From DSFT01 sp032249175 (GTDB lineage Bacteria; Hydrothermota; Hydrothermia; LBFQ01; DSFT01), in NCBI GenBank assembly GCA_032249175.1, contig JAVVGK010000096.1, forward strand, positions 1 to 6,519: 6,519 bases of DNA, written 5' to 3'. Both the position numbers and the translations under genes were made by a program. The notes under the pieces were generated by a model that was given only the letters and a program-made list of their open reading frames with translations, ran no database searches and had not been told where the DNA came from. Shown in pieces: positions 1 through 6,112 of the stretch (within the stretch, counting starts at the first letter, position 1; each line of letters begins with the position of its first letter).

Positions 1-1
1 T

Positions 2-94
2 AAAAGAAGCATTTATTCTTTTGATGATGAAATAGAACTTCTTGAAGGAAGGAAAATAAAATTTTCAGATATTGAAAAGGAGGTTGGGTTATGA
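2..94 (+). CDS. C-terminal end of an unidentified protein (partial)
   Basis: An open frame of 30 codons enters from the left edge and ends in TGA at 92-94, overlapping the rplT start as ATGA. It has no ATG, GTG or TTG codon, so any real start lies outside the window. The visible tail is acidic, with a stretch reading DDEIELLEGRK and ending in KEVGL. It does not resemble the basic C-terminus of ribosomal protein L35, the usual neighbour upstream of rplT. The rplT Shine-Dalgarno lies inside its last codons, as expected for a coupled upstream gene. An open stretch this short could be chance: the TAA at 1-3 in another frame could instead end rpmI. No function can be assigned. Confidence 0.45.
   Translation, partial: KRSIYSFDDEIELLEGRKIKFSDIEKEVGL
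77..84 (+). promoter_or_regulatory. Strong Shine-Dalgarno for rplT
   Basis: AAGGAGGT lies 6 nt before the ATG at 91. It is a near-perfect anti-16S match and fixes the L20 start. It is embedded in the last codons of the upstream open frame. Confidence 0.85.
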
Positions 95-447
95 GAGTTA
101 AAACGGGATTTGTGAGAAGAAGAAAGCACAAGAAAATTTTGAAATTAGCAAAAGGTTATTATCTATCAAAGTCAAAAGTTTTTAGGAGAGCTAATGAGCA
201 AGTGATAAGGTCATTATACTATTCTTATATTCATAGAAGGGAAAGAAAAAGAGATTTTAGAAAACTTTGGATTGTTAGAATAAATGCTGCTGTTAGGGAA
301 TTTGGATTAAATTATTCAAAATTCATTTATGGTCTCAAAAAACTTAATGTAAATTTAAATAGAAAGGCACTTTCAGAAATGGCTATAAATGAGCCGGAAG
401 CTTTTAAAAAGCTTGTTGAAGATGTGAAGTTAGCATTAAATGTATAA
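91..447 (+). CDS. rplT: 50S ribosomal protein L20
   Basis: L20 binds 23S rRNA early in assembly of the large ribosomal subunit. The 118-residue product is the usual family length. The basic N-terminal arm is visible (RRKHKKILKLAKGYY, residues 9-23), followed by FRRANEQVIRSLYYSY (31-46) and the diagnostic RKRDFRKLWIVRINAAVRE (52-70). The C-terminal globular part carries the expected NRKALSEMA block (90-98). The start is set by a strong Shine-Dalgarno. The stop overlaps the pheS start by 8 nt, so the two genes are probably translationally coupled. Pairing with pheS is the classic infC-rpmI-rplT-pheST order, but rpmI is not recognisable in the 90 nt upstream. Confidence 0.98.
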   Translation: MRVKTGFVRRRKHKKILKLAKGYYLSKSKVFRRANEQVIRSLYYSYIHRRERKRDFRKLWIVRINAAVREFGLNYSKFIYGLKKLNVNLNRKALSEMAINEPEAFKKLVEDVKLALNV

Positions 448-1411
448 TTTAGAAGAGATTAAATTAAAAGCATTAGAAGAATTAGAAAATGTTAAAAACT
501 TAAATGATTTAAATGAGTTTAAGAGTAAATATCTTGGCAAAAAAGGAATTATTAGTGAAATGATTAAAAATTTAAAAAACTTAGCGATTGAAGAAAGGAA
601 AATTTTTGGAACTAAATTAAATGAAATTAAGGAATTTTTGGAGGAAAAAATTGAAAGAAAGAAGGAAGAAATAATTGACTTAGAAGGTAGTTTTTATGAT
701 ATTTCTTTATTGGGATATAAAAGGGCATTTGGTAATATTCATCCTATTACGAGGGTTTTTAATGAAATTATTGAAATTTTTATTAGCATGGGTTTTAGTG
801 TTGAGGATGGACCTGAAATTGAAGAAGATTGGTATAATTTTACTGCTTTAAATATTCCAAAATATCATCCTGCGAGAGATATGCAAGATACATTCTATTT
901 AGAAAATAATAAACTTTTAAGAACTCATACATCACCAATACAAATTAGAACTATGGAGAGAAAAAAACCTCCTATTAGGATAATAGCACCAGGGAGAGTT
1001 TTTAGAAGGGATGAATTAGATGCTACACATTCTCCTGTTTTTCATCAACTTGAAGGATTATATGTTGATAAAAATGTTTCATTATCTGATTTGAAAGGAA
1101 CAATTGAAATTTTCATTCGTAAATTGTTCTCAGAAGATATAAAAATCAAATTTAGACCTTCTTATTTTCCTTTTACTGAGCCAAGTTTAGAGGTTTTAAT
1201 ATATAAGGATAATAAATGGCTTGAAATTCTTGGAGCAGGTATGGTTCATCCGAATGTTCTGAAAAATTGTAATATAAATTCTGATATTTATGGTGGATTT
1301 GCTTTTGGTCTTGGCATTGAAAGAATAGCAATGATAAAGTATAATATAAATGATATAAGGCTTTTTTATGAAAATGATATAAAATTTTTAAGGCAGATAA
1401 AAGGAGGTTAA
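440..1411 (+). CDS. pheS: Phenylalanine-tRNA ligase alpha subunit
   Basis: This is the catalytic alpha subunit of the cytoplasmic alpha2-beta2 enzyme that charges tRNA-Phe. At 323 residues it is full length. Residues 1 to about 85 form the charged, tRNA-contacting coiled-coil arm. The class II core follows: RTHTSPIQIRTM (161-172), the motif 2 region around GRVFRRDELDATHSPVFHQL (185-204), FRPSYFPFTEPS (238-249), GAGMVHPNVL (265-274), and motif 3 FGLGIERIAM (289-298). The start overlaps rplT by 8 nt and lacks a clear Shine-Dalgarno, which suggests coupling. The C-terminal Lys-Gly-Gly codons also form the Shine-Dalgarno of the next gene. pheT, normally next, is absent here; the beta subunit must be encoded elsewhere. 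Confidence 0.97.
   Translation: MYNLEEIKLKALEELENVKNLNDLNEFKSKYLGKKGIISEMIKNLKNLAIEERKIFGTKLNEIKEFLEEKIERKKEEIIDLEGSFYDISLLGYKRAFGNIHPITRVFNEIIEIFISMGFSVEDGPEIEEDWYNFTALNIPKYHPARDMQDTFYLENNKLLRTHTSPIQIRTMERKKPPIRIIAPGRVFRRDELDATHSPVFHQLEGLYVDKNVSLSDLKGTIEIFIRKLFSEDIKIKFRPSYFPFTEPSLEVLIYKDNKWLEILGAGMVHPNVLKNCNINSDIYGGFAFGLGIERIAMIKYNINDIRLFYENDIKFLRQIKGG
1401..1408 (+). promoter_or_regulatory. Strong Shine-Dalgarno for the binding-protein gene
   Basis: AAGGAGGT lies 7 nt before the ATG at 1416, inside the last codons of pheS. It supports strong, independent initiation of the probable lipoprotein and confirms its start. Confidence 0.85.
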
Positions 1412-1415
1412 AACC

Positions 1416-2579
1416 ATGAGAAAGTTGATTATACTTATAAGTTTGCTCTTTTGGTCATGTGCACCAGATAAAGCTAAGATAATGGTTGCTTTACCTCTTG
1501 AAAAATCTGGTCTAAGCTATGGAATAGATGCTAAAAATGGTATAAATCTTGCAGTTCTTGACCTTGGTGAAAAGAATATAACATTTAGTTATTGTGATAC
1601 AGAAGGAAAAGCTGAGAAGTTCAACGAATGTTATGAGAATGCTAAAAAACAAGGTGTAAATATTGTTATTGGTCCTATCTTAACAAGAGAAATTGATAAT
1701 AAATCTATTGAGCTTATAAACAAGTACAAAATTCCTGTTATTTCTCCTTCTATAACAACTGATGAAATTTTTAATAAAAGTGAATATATATTTAGTGTTG
1801 CTGCTACTAATTCCATAATTGCTGCTAATTTAGCATATATTTTAAGTGAGGTTGGTGTTAGTGAGGTTGTTATCGTTAAAGATCCTAATAGTGAATATTC
1901 TGTTGATATTTCTGAAAAAGAGAAAAAGGCATTAAGTAAGTATAATATAAATGTTGTTGATGAGATTAGTTTTAGAGGCTCAAGAGCAGATTTAATAAAT
2001 GACTTGAAAAATTCTATTTCTAAGTTCAAGAAGGAGCAAAAAGTTGCTGTTAAAGGAAAATCTAAAAAAGAAGAGACACCAAAACCAACCACTAGGAATG
2101 CCATTATTATAAATACTTATGCTGTTGATTTGGATAAAATCCTTTTGGATATTAGACAAGAATTAAAATACGATGGTATATTAGCAGGTCCTGATGCTTG
2201 GGATGAAATCAAGGAGCAAGCTGTTCAAATTCCTGGTGAAAACTTCTATGTAGCTCACTTCTTCCCATTAGAAAATGAGAAAACAAAAGAATTCTCTAAT
2301 AAATATCAACAGCAATTTAAGACAATTCCATCATCTTGGTCTGCTTTAAGTTATGATGCTTTGAGCATTGTAGTAAGGGCAATAAGAGAGGCAAAAGCTA
2401 TTGAAACTCAAAGAATACTTTTAAGAATGAAATATCAAGATTATAATGGTCTTACAGGAAAAATCTCTTATGGAGGTGATAATAAACCAGATGATAAATC
2501 CGTTGTAATTATAAAATATACAGGTGATAAAAAAGGATTTGTAAGAAGAACTAATGTTGCTGGGACGATTGCTCAGTAA
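1416..2579 (+). CDS. Periplasmic amino-acid-type binding protein, probable lipoprotein
   Basis: The protein resembles the Leu/Ile/Val-binding (Peripla_BP_6, type 1 periplasmic binding fold) family. It starts with a short basic and hydrophobic segment ending in LLFWSC, so Cys15 is the likely lipidated residue. The lipobox is not canonical because Phe sits at -3. After it come IMVALPLEKSG (22-32), GINLAVLDL (42-50), VNIVIGPILT (81-90) and KIPVISPSIT (105-114), typical of the N-lobe. A C-lobe segment with SALSYDALSIVVRAI (309-323) and the NGLTGKISY motif (344-352) closes the fold. A Lys-rich linker at about 204-227 looks like a lineage-specific insert between lobes. No permease or ATPase genes are adjacent. 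It may serve an ABC importer encoded elsewhere, or be a sensor or envelope protein; the ligand is unknown. Confidence 0.82.
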   Translation: MRKLIILISLLFWSCAPDKAKIMVALPLEKSGLSYGIDAKNGINLAVLDLGEKNITFSYCDTEGKAEKFNECYENAKKQGVNIVIGPILTREIDNKSIELINKYKIPVISPSITTDEIFNKSEYIFSVAATNSIIAANLAYILSEVGVSEVVIVKDPNSEYSVDISEKEKKALSKYNINVVDEISFRGSRADLINDLKNSISKFKKEQKVAVKGKSKKEETPKPTTRNAIIINTYAVDLDKILLDIRQELKYDGILAGPDAWDEIKEQAVQIPGENFYVAHFFPLENEKTKEFSNKYQQQFKTIPSSWSALSYDALSIVVRAIREAKAIETQRILLRMKYQDYNGLTGKISYGGDNKPDDKSVVIIKYTGDKKGFVRRTNVAGTIAQ

Positions 2580-2594
2580 GGGGCTTTCGCCCCT
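2579..2594 (+). promoter_or_regulatory. GC-rich hairpin filling the gap before the kinase start codon
   Basis: GGGGC, loop TTTC, GCCCC form a perfect 5-bp G/C stem, extended by A2579-T2594. It begins at the last base of the binding-protein stop codon and ends one base before the kinase ATG. It is strikingly GC-rich for this genome. No T-run follows, so it is not a standard intrinsic terminator. The only Shine-Dalgarno-like bases (AAGGGG) lie in its 5' arm. It could stabilise the upstream mRNA, weaken kinase translation, or couple the two genes. Confidence 0.7.
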
Positions 2595-3365
2595 ATGAAA
2601 ATTATTAAGAAATTACAAGATGGCTCTGATAGAATTTTTTATAGAGTTTTAATAAAAAATAAAACATATATTCTCCTAAAAGAAACAAAACGATTTAGAT
2701 TTAAAAATTATTTAAAAATTGCTAATGCTCTTAAAAATTTAGCTCCTAAGGTTTATGAATATAATGAAGAAAATCTTGAAATTCTAATGGAAGATTTAGG
2801 AGATTTAAGTTTATTTGAGTATATGGAAAGCAGGAAGGATTATAAAATTTACTATAGTGTAATTTCTGTTTTAAAAGAAATTGAGCATTTAAATGAAGAA
2901 TTGCCAATTTTTGATATTGAGCATTTGAAATATGAAATTGATTATTTTTTGGCATTTAATCCGAAATATGGGAGTTTAAAGGAAGTTTTATATAAAAATG
3001 CAGAGGATATCTCAAAGTTTGAATATGTTTTTATGCATAGGGATTTTCAATCAAGAAATATACTTATAATTAACAATAAGATAAAAATTATAGACTTTCA
3101 AAATGCTCATATTGGACCAAAAGGATATGACCTTTCAAGTCTTTTAATAGACCCTTATGTAGATTTAAATTATGAAATTGTGAAAGAATTAGTTAAGTTT
3201 TATAAATTGGATGAAGAAAAGTTCTTAAAAATTTCAATTCAAAGATTATCGCAAGTATGTGCCGCTTTTAAAAAACTTTCAAAAAACAAAACATTTTTTA
3301 AAAAATTTATTCCAATTGCTATTAATAAATTTGAAAATTTCATTAGATATTTGAAATTATCTTAA
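2595..3365 (+). CDS. APH-fold phosphotransferase, AmgK-like sugar kinase family
   Basis: This belongs to the aminoglycoside/choline phosphotransferase fold, closest in motifs to the COG3178/AmgK group. AmgK phosphorylates the anomeric carbon of N-acetylmuramic acid and GlcNAc in cell-wall recycling. Visible motifs are SDRIFYRV (11-18, nucleotide-binding loop), MEDLGDLSL (65-73), catalytic MHRDFQSRN (147-155, with Asp150 and Asn155), metal-binding IIDFQNAHIGP (165-175, Asp167) and YDLSSLLIDPYVDL (178-191). At 256 residues it is shorter than the roughly 330 usual for AmgK, mainly through a compact C-terminal half. All core residues are kept, so it should be active. No MurU-like nucleotidyltransferase, the usual partner, is in view. 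The substrate is therefore uncertain. The start is chosen because the nucleotide loop begins at residue 10, despite the poor ribosome site. Confidence 0.85.
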   Translation: MKIIKKLQDGSDRIFYRVLIKNKTYILLKETKRFRFKNYLKIANALKNLAPKVYEYNEENLEILMEDLGDLSLFEYMESRKDYKIYYSVISVLKEIEHLNEELPIFDIEHLKYEIDYFLAFNPKYGSLKEVLYKNAEDISKFEYVFMHRDFQSRNILIINNKIKIIDFQNAHIGPKGYDLSSLLIDPYVDLNYEIVKELVKFYKLDEEKFLKISIQRLSQVCAAFKKLSKNKTFFKKFIPIAINKFENFIRYLKLS

Positions 3366-3714
3366 AAATTTCATCAAAATTTTTAGCTTTCATTTCAATT
3401 GCTAATTCATTGTTTGGGATGTTTTCCTCCTTTAATTTTATTACATAAGTTTCATATTTGAGAATTCTTGAAAATTTTATAAACTTTTCAACATTAAAAC
3501 CAATTGTTAAAATAATTAATCCTGAAAGTTTATTTTCCTTAATAGTTTTCTCTAATTCAAATAACGACTTATATGGGAATTTATGCTCATAAATTAAAAA
3601 TCTCAAAATTTTATTTTCATTCTTAATTTCGCAAAAGTTATTTTCTATATTTAAATTTCTCTTTAAAAGCTCAAGCTCAAAAATATCTTTAAATAAAATT
3701 ATGAAACATTTCAT
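3343..3714 (-). CDS. Unrecognised 123-aa protein, last gene of the minus-strand cluster
   Basis: I do not recognise this protein. It begins MKCFIILFKD, a likely beta-strand followed by a helix. A second hydrophobic strand, SGLIILTIGF (64-73), leads into a helix and then a third strand near YVIKLKE (90-96). The pattern suggests a small soluble alpha/beta domain. It has no signal peptide, membrane segment or metal motif; the two Cys (3 and 28) are far apart. Its ATG overlaps the stop of the metalloregulator gene as ATGA and has no Shine-Dalgarno, so it should be translated by coupling. The 3' end overlaps the convergent kinase gene by 23 nt. Tight linkage to a metalloregulator hints at a related role, but that is inference only. 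Confidence 0.7.
   Translation of the reverse strand: MKCFIILFKDIFELELLKRNLNIENNFCEIKNENKILRFLIYEHKFPYKSLFELEKTIKENKLSGLIILTIGFNVEKFIKFSRILKYETYVIKLKEENIPNNELAIEMKAKNFDEIFKIISNI
3364..3384. terminator. Weak bidirectional terminator candidate at the convergent junction
   Basis: AAAAATTT (3364-3371) can pair with AAATTTTT (3377-3384) around a 5-nt loop, giving an A/T-only stem with T-runs on both strands. An overlapping alternative stem pairs 3352-3358 with 3367-3373. Both lie where the two operons meet. The stems have little or no G/C, so termination strength is doubtful. Confidence 0.25.
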
Positions 3715-4376
3715 AGTTTTTTAACTTTTAAAAGCCTTGCTATATCCAAACTTAAAATTACTTCATTCTCTATAATAATTTTTATATATCCTGCAACTTC
3801 ATTCTTTTCAATAACTTTGCCTTTATTATTTGGGGTAATTGAATTTTCATATAAAAATTTCGTTAATTTATCGTCATTATCTGGAATTTCAATAATGATA
3901 AAATTGTCATTATTTGATAATTCTGATAAAGGTAAATGCTCTGTTTTTGGTAAATTTCCTTTTTCATCAGGAATTGGATGACCATGAGGGTCAAATTTTG
4001 GCTTTCCAAGAAATTCATAAATTGCTTTTGCTAAATCACTTGATATATAATGCTCAAGATTTTCAGCTTCGCTATGTAATTTTTCATAATCATAACCCAA
4101 ACTTTTTAATAAATATAATTCAATCAATCTATGATGTCTTATTACTTCAAGAGCTACTTTTTTCCCAATTTCAGTTAATTTAATATCTGAATATTTTTCA
4201 TGTTTAACAAGTCCCTTTTGCTCTAATCTATCTATCATTTCACTTACAGAAGAAGGTTTTGTTCCTATTCGTTTTGAAAGCTCAACAATACTACATTTTC
4301 CTTTTTCTTCAATTTCATAATATATGTTTTTTAAATAATCTTCCATAACAGGTGTTAATTTTAGCTTTTCTTTCAT
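3711..4376 (-). CDS. DtxR/MntR-family metal-dependent transcriptional regulator
   Basis: A 221-residue repressor of the DtxR/IdeR/MntR family, which binds DNA when loaded with Fe(II) or Mn(II). The winged helix spans about 8-65 (MEDYLKNIYYEIEEKG, then PSSVSEMIDRLEQKGLV). The metal-binding dimerisation domain follows, with RHHRLIELYL (80-89), LHSEAENLEHYIS (100-112) and DPHGHPIP (129-136). A C-terminal FeoA/SH3-like domain covers about 150-217. By alignment from memory, His82, Glu86 and His101 match the DtxR ancillary site, and Asp13, Glu105, Glu108 and His109 match the primary site. Asp13 and Glu105 resemble the MntR Mn site rather than Met10/Cys102 of DtxR. The gene overlaps its neighbours on both sides by 4 nt. 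An AAGAAGG lies about 10 nt before its ATG. Targets are probably metal-uptake genes outside the window, and perhaps its own operon. Confidence 0.92.
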   Translation of the reverse strand: MKEKLKLTPVMEDYLKNIYYEIEEKGKCSIVELSKRIGTKPSSVSEMIDRLEQKGLVKHEKYSDIKLTEIGKKVALEVIRHHRLIELYLLKSLGYDYEKLHSEAENLEHYISSDLAKAIYEFLGKPKFDPHGHPIPDEKGNLPKTEHLPLSELSNNDNFIIIEIPDNDDKLTKFLYENSITPNNKGKVIEKNEVAGYIKIIIENEVILSLDIARLLKVKKL

Positions 4377-5323
4377 AATTCTAAAACCTTCTTAAAGTAA
4401 TCTATTGTTTTTATTAAGCCTTCTTTTAATGGAATTTTTGGCTCCCAATTTAATAATTTTTTTGCTTTTGAGATATTCGGTCTTCTTTTTCTTGGGTCAT
4501 CTTCAAGTGGAGGTAAAAATTCAAAACCCTTGGTTTGTGGTAAAATATCTTTTATGATGTTAGCAAGTTCTATAATTGTAAATTCTGATGGATTTCCAAG
4601 ATTAATAACTTCTCCATTTAAATTATTATATGTAGAAACTCTAAAAATTCCTTCAATTAAATCATCAACATAGCAAAAGCTTCTTGTTTGAGAACCATCT
4701 CCATAAATCGTTAGTTTCTCACCTCTTAATGCCTGAACAATGAAGTTTGATATTACTCTTCCATCATTAATTCTCATTCTTGGTCCGTAAGTATTAAAAA
4801 TTCTAATAATTCTAATATCTAAATTGTAAGTTCTATAATAAGCCATAGTTATTGCTTCTGAAAATCTTTTTCCTTCATCATAAACACTTCTTGGTCCTAT
4901 TGGATTTACATTTCCCCAATAGTTCTCATCTTGTGGATGAACAAGTGGGTCTCCATAAACTTCACTTGTTGAAGCTAAAACAAATCTACTATTAAATTTT
5001 TTTGCTATATCAAGGCAATTTTTTGTTCCTACAGAATTTACCATCATTGTTTCAATTTTATATTTGTAATAGTCCGCAGGACTTGCAGGTGAAGCAAAAT
5101 GTAAAATAATATCAGGTTTAAATCCATTTAAATAATTTTCATTTAGTAAGCAAACATCTAATTCAATAAATTTGAAACTTTTATTTTCAATTAAATGCTC
5201 TATATTTTTGAAGCTTGAAGTTAAAAAATTATCTATACCTAAAACTTCAAAACCTTCACTTAAAAATTTTTCACATAAAAAAGAACCCAAAAAACCACTT
5301 GCACCTGTAATCATAACTCTCAT
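4373..5323 (-). CDS. uxs: UDP-glucuronate decarboxylase (UDP-xylose synthase)
   Basis: This NAD-dependent extended short-chain dehydrogenase/reductase converts UDP-glucuronate to UDP-xylose for surface polysaccharide or glycan synthesis. Motifs are the Rossmann GASGFLG (7-13), acidic Asp31 that selects NAD, HFASPASPADY (75-85), STSEVYGDPLVHPQ (118-131, active-site Glu121), GNVNPIGPRSVYDEGKR (137-153, catalytic Tyr148 and Lys152), RIFNTYGPRM (174-183), GDGSQTRSFCYVDDLIEG (208-225) and DDPRKRRPNISKAKKLLNW (275-293). The STSEVYGDPLVHPQ and GPRSVYDEGKR blocks are specific to UXS rather than to epimerases or 4,6-dehydratases. At 316 residues it is full length for the bacterial soluble form. ATG 5323 gives the conventional N-terminus; no Shine-Dalgarno is visible. 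It overlaps the metalloregulator gene by 4 nt, and no other sugar genes are in view. Confidence 0.93.
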   Translation of the reverse strand: MRVMITGASGFLGSFLCEKFLSEGFEVLGIDNFLTSSFKNIEHLIENKSFKFIELDVCLLNENYLNGFKPDIILHFASPASPADYYKYKIETMMVNSVGTKNCLDIAKKFNSRFVLASTSEVYGDPLVHPQDENYWGNVNPIGPRSVYDEGKRFSEAITMAYYRTYNLDIRIIRIFNTYGPRMRINDGRVISNFIVQALRGEKLTIYGDGSQTRSFCYVDDLIEGIFRVSTYNNLNGEVINLGNPSEFTIIELANIIKDILPQTKGFEFLPPLEDDPRKRRPNISKAKKLLNWEPKIPLKEGLIKTIDYFKKVLEL

Positions 5324-5331
5324 AATTTACG

Positions 5332-5352
5332 ATAATTTTAAAGCAAAATTTA
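5332..5352. promoter_or_regulatory. AT-rich inverted repeat with GCTTT core before the uxs-like gene
   Basis: On the minus strand the arms AATTTT and AAAATT flank a GCTTT core, in the 36-nt gap before the decarboxylase start. Over 21 bp it matches 17 positions of the repeat at 6457-6477. It may be an operator, or a -10-like TAAAAT region for a promoter inside the cluster. A/T palindromes are common by chance in such DNA. Confidence 0.3.
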
Positions 5353-5359
5353 GGGGCAA

Positions 5360-6112
5360 TTAAATTAGTTTTGGCTTATAAATTTTAACAATAAAAAATA
5401 CAATCATTAACATCAAAATTCCAATTATTCCAGCTACTTTTGTAAAATTAAAGGCATATTGTCCTCCTTTTGGGTCATAATGGAAGCAAAAGAGTAATGC
5501 TGATTTAGCTAAATCAGTTAAGTTTTCTATCTTTTCAATTTGAGCATCCCAAATGGCAAGCCTTAAATCTTTTCCAAGAAAACTCAAACCATATAAATAA
5601 GAGCTTATTTTACCACTTGGTGTTAAAATAATAACGCTTACAGGATGAGCAATTTCATTTTTACTTATTTTTTTTACTTTAAATCCAATCAAATTTAGCA
5701 TTTTATTTATATTTAAGCTGTCTGATACAAGAAATTTACAATTTTCATCATTGCCATTAACAACTTTACAATAATTTGATTTTATTTTAGCATCTTCAAT
5801 AGTATTTTTATAATCAAATGAAAATGCTACAATTTTATAATCTTTACCAATTTTTAAATCATTTAAATTTTTAAGTTGCTCAAATGTCCAAAGTAGTGTA
5901 GTACTACAAACAACATCACATGTATAATAAACAGGAATTAAAACAATTGGCACTTTATAATCAATTAAACTACTAAATTCAATTTTCTTACCATTTTGGT
6001 CATAAAAATAAACATTTTTAATTATAGCGCCATATTTTGGACTTAAATCAACATCATTTATTTCTTGTGGTTTAACATCACTTGGGAAATTACTTATTAT
6101 TATGAATAACAT
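5360..6112 (-). CDS. SCO1/SenC-family cytochrome oxidase assembly protein
   Basis: SCO proteins are membrane-anchored, thioredoxin-fold copper chaperones or thiol reductants that help build the CuA centre of cytochrome c oxidase. The copper motif CDVVC (65-69) and the distant ligand His156 in EIAHPVSV are present. VLIPVYYTC and YKIVAFSFDY mark the core strands. This version belongs to the long subgroup with a CFHYDP motif (209-214) and a C-terminal membrane helix (about 226-243) ending in a basic tail. The N-terminal hydrophobic stretch (MLFIIIS) is very short and lacks a basic n-region. An in-frame TAG four codons upstream excludes much extension. Extra Cys at 115 and 125 are unusual. The start overlaps the subunit IV gene by 23 nt, so the two are probably coupled and co-functional. 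Confidence 0.9.
   Translation of the reverse strand: MLFIIISNFPSDVKPQEINDVDLSPKYGAIIKNVYFYDQNGKKIEFSSLIDYKVPIVLIPVYYTCDVVCSTTLLWTFEQLKNLNDLKIGKDYKIVAFSFDYKNTIEDAKIKSNYCKVVNGNDENCKFLVSDSLNINKMLNLIGFKVKKISKNEIAHPVSVIILTPSGKISSYLYGLSFLGKDLRLAIWDAQIEKIENLTDLAKSALLFCFHYDPKGGQYAFNFTKVAGIIGILMLMIVFFIVKIYKPKLI

Noticed and set aside
52..66. Short inverted repeat GAAAAT-AAA-ATTTTC upstream of rplT
   Set aside because: The stem is 6 bp, nearly all A/T, with a 3-nt loop, inside a probable coding tail; it is expected by chance in AT-rich DNA.
398..414. Inverted repeat AAGCTTTT-A-AAAAGCTT
   Set aside because: It lies in rplT codons for Glu-Ala-Phe-Lys-Lys-Leu, an ordinary C-terminal stretch of L20; protein coding explains it.
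1631..2104. Minus-strand open frame of 157 codons
   Set aside because: It lies wholly antisense to the well-supported binding-protein gene, and its Leu/Ser/Ile-rich translation is typical of an antisense shadow.
2580..2593. Reading the GGGGC/GCCCC hairpin as an intrinsic terminator
   Set aside because: No T-run follows and the kinase start codon comes one base after it, so the usual terminator layout is missing.
2746..2955. Minus-strand open frame of 69 codons
   Set aside because: It is antisense to the kinase gene and has no supporting signal.
3914..4183. Plus-strand open frame of 89 codons
   Set aside because: It is antisense to the metalloregulator gene, which has clear family motifs; the frame has no Shine-Dalgarno or recognisable product.
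5353..5359. TTGCCC as a -35 box for the decarboxylase gene
   Set aside because: No good -10 lies at 16-18 bp; the nearest candidate would put the transcript start at or inside the start codon.
5172..5363. Plus-strand open frame of 63 codons spanning the gap before the decarboxylase gene
   Set aside because: Most of it is antisense to the conserved Rossmann region, and the product is Lys/Pro-rich without family features.
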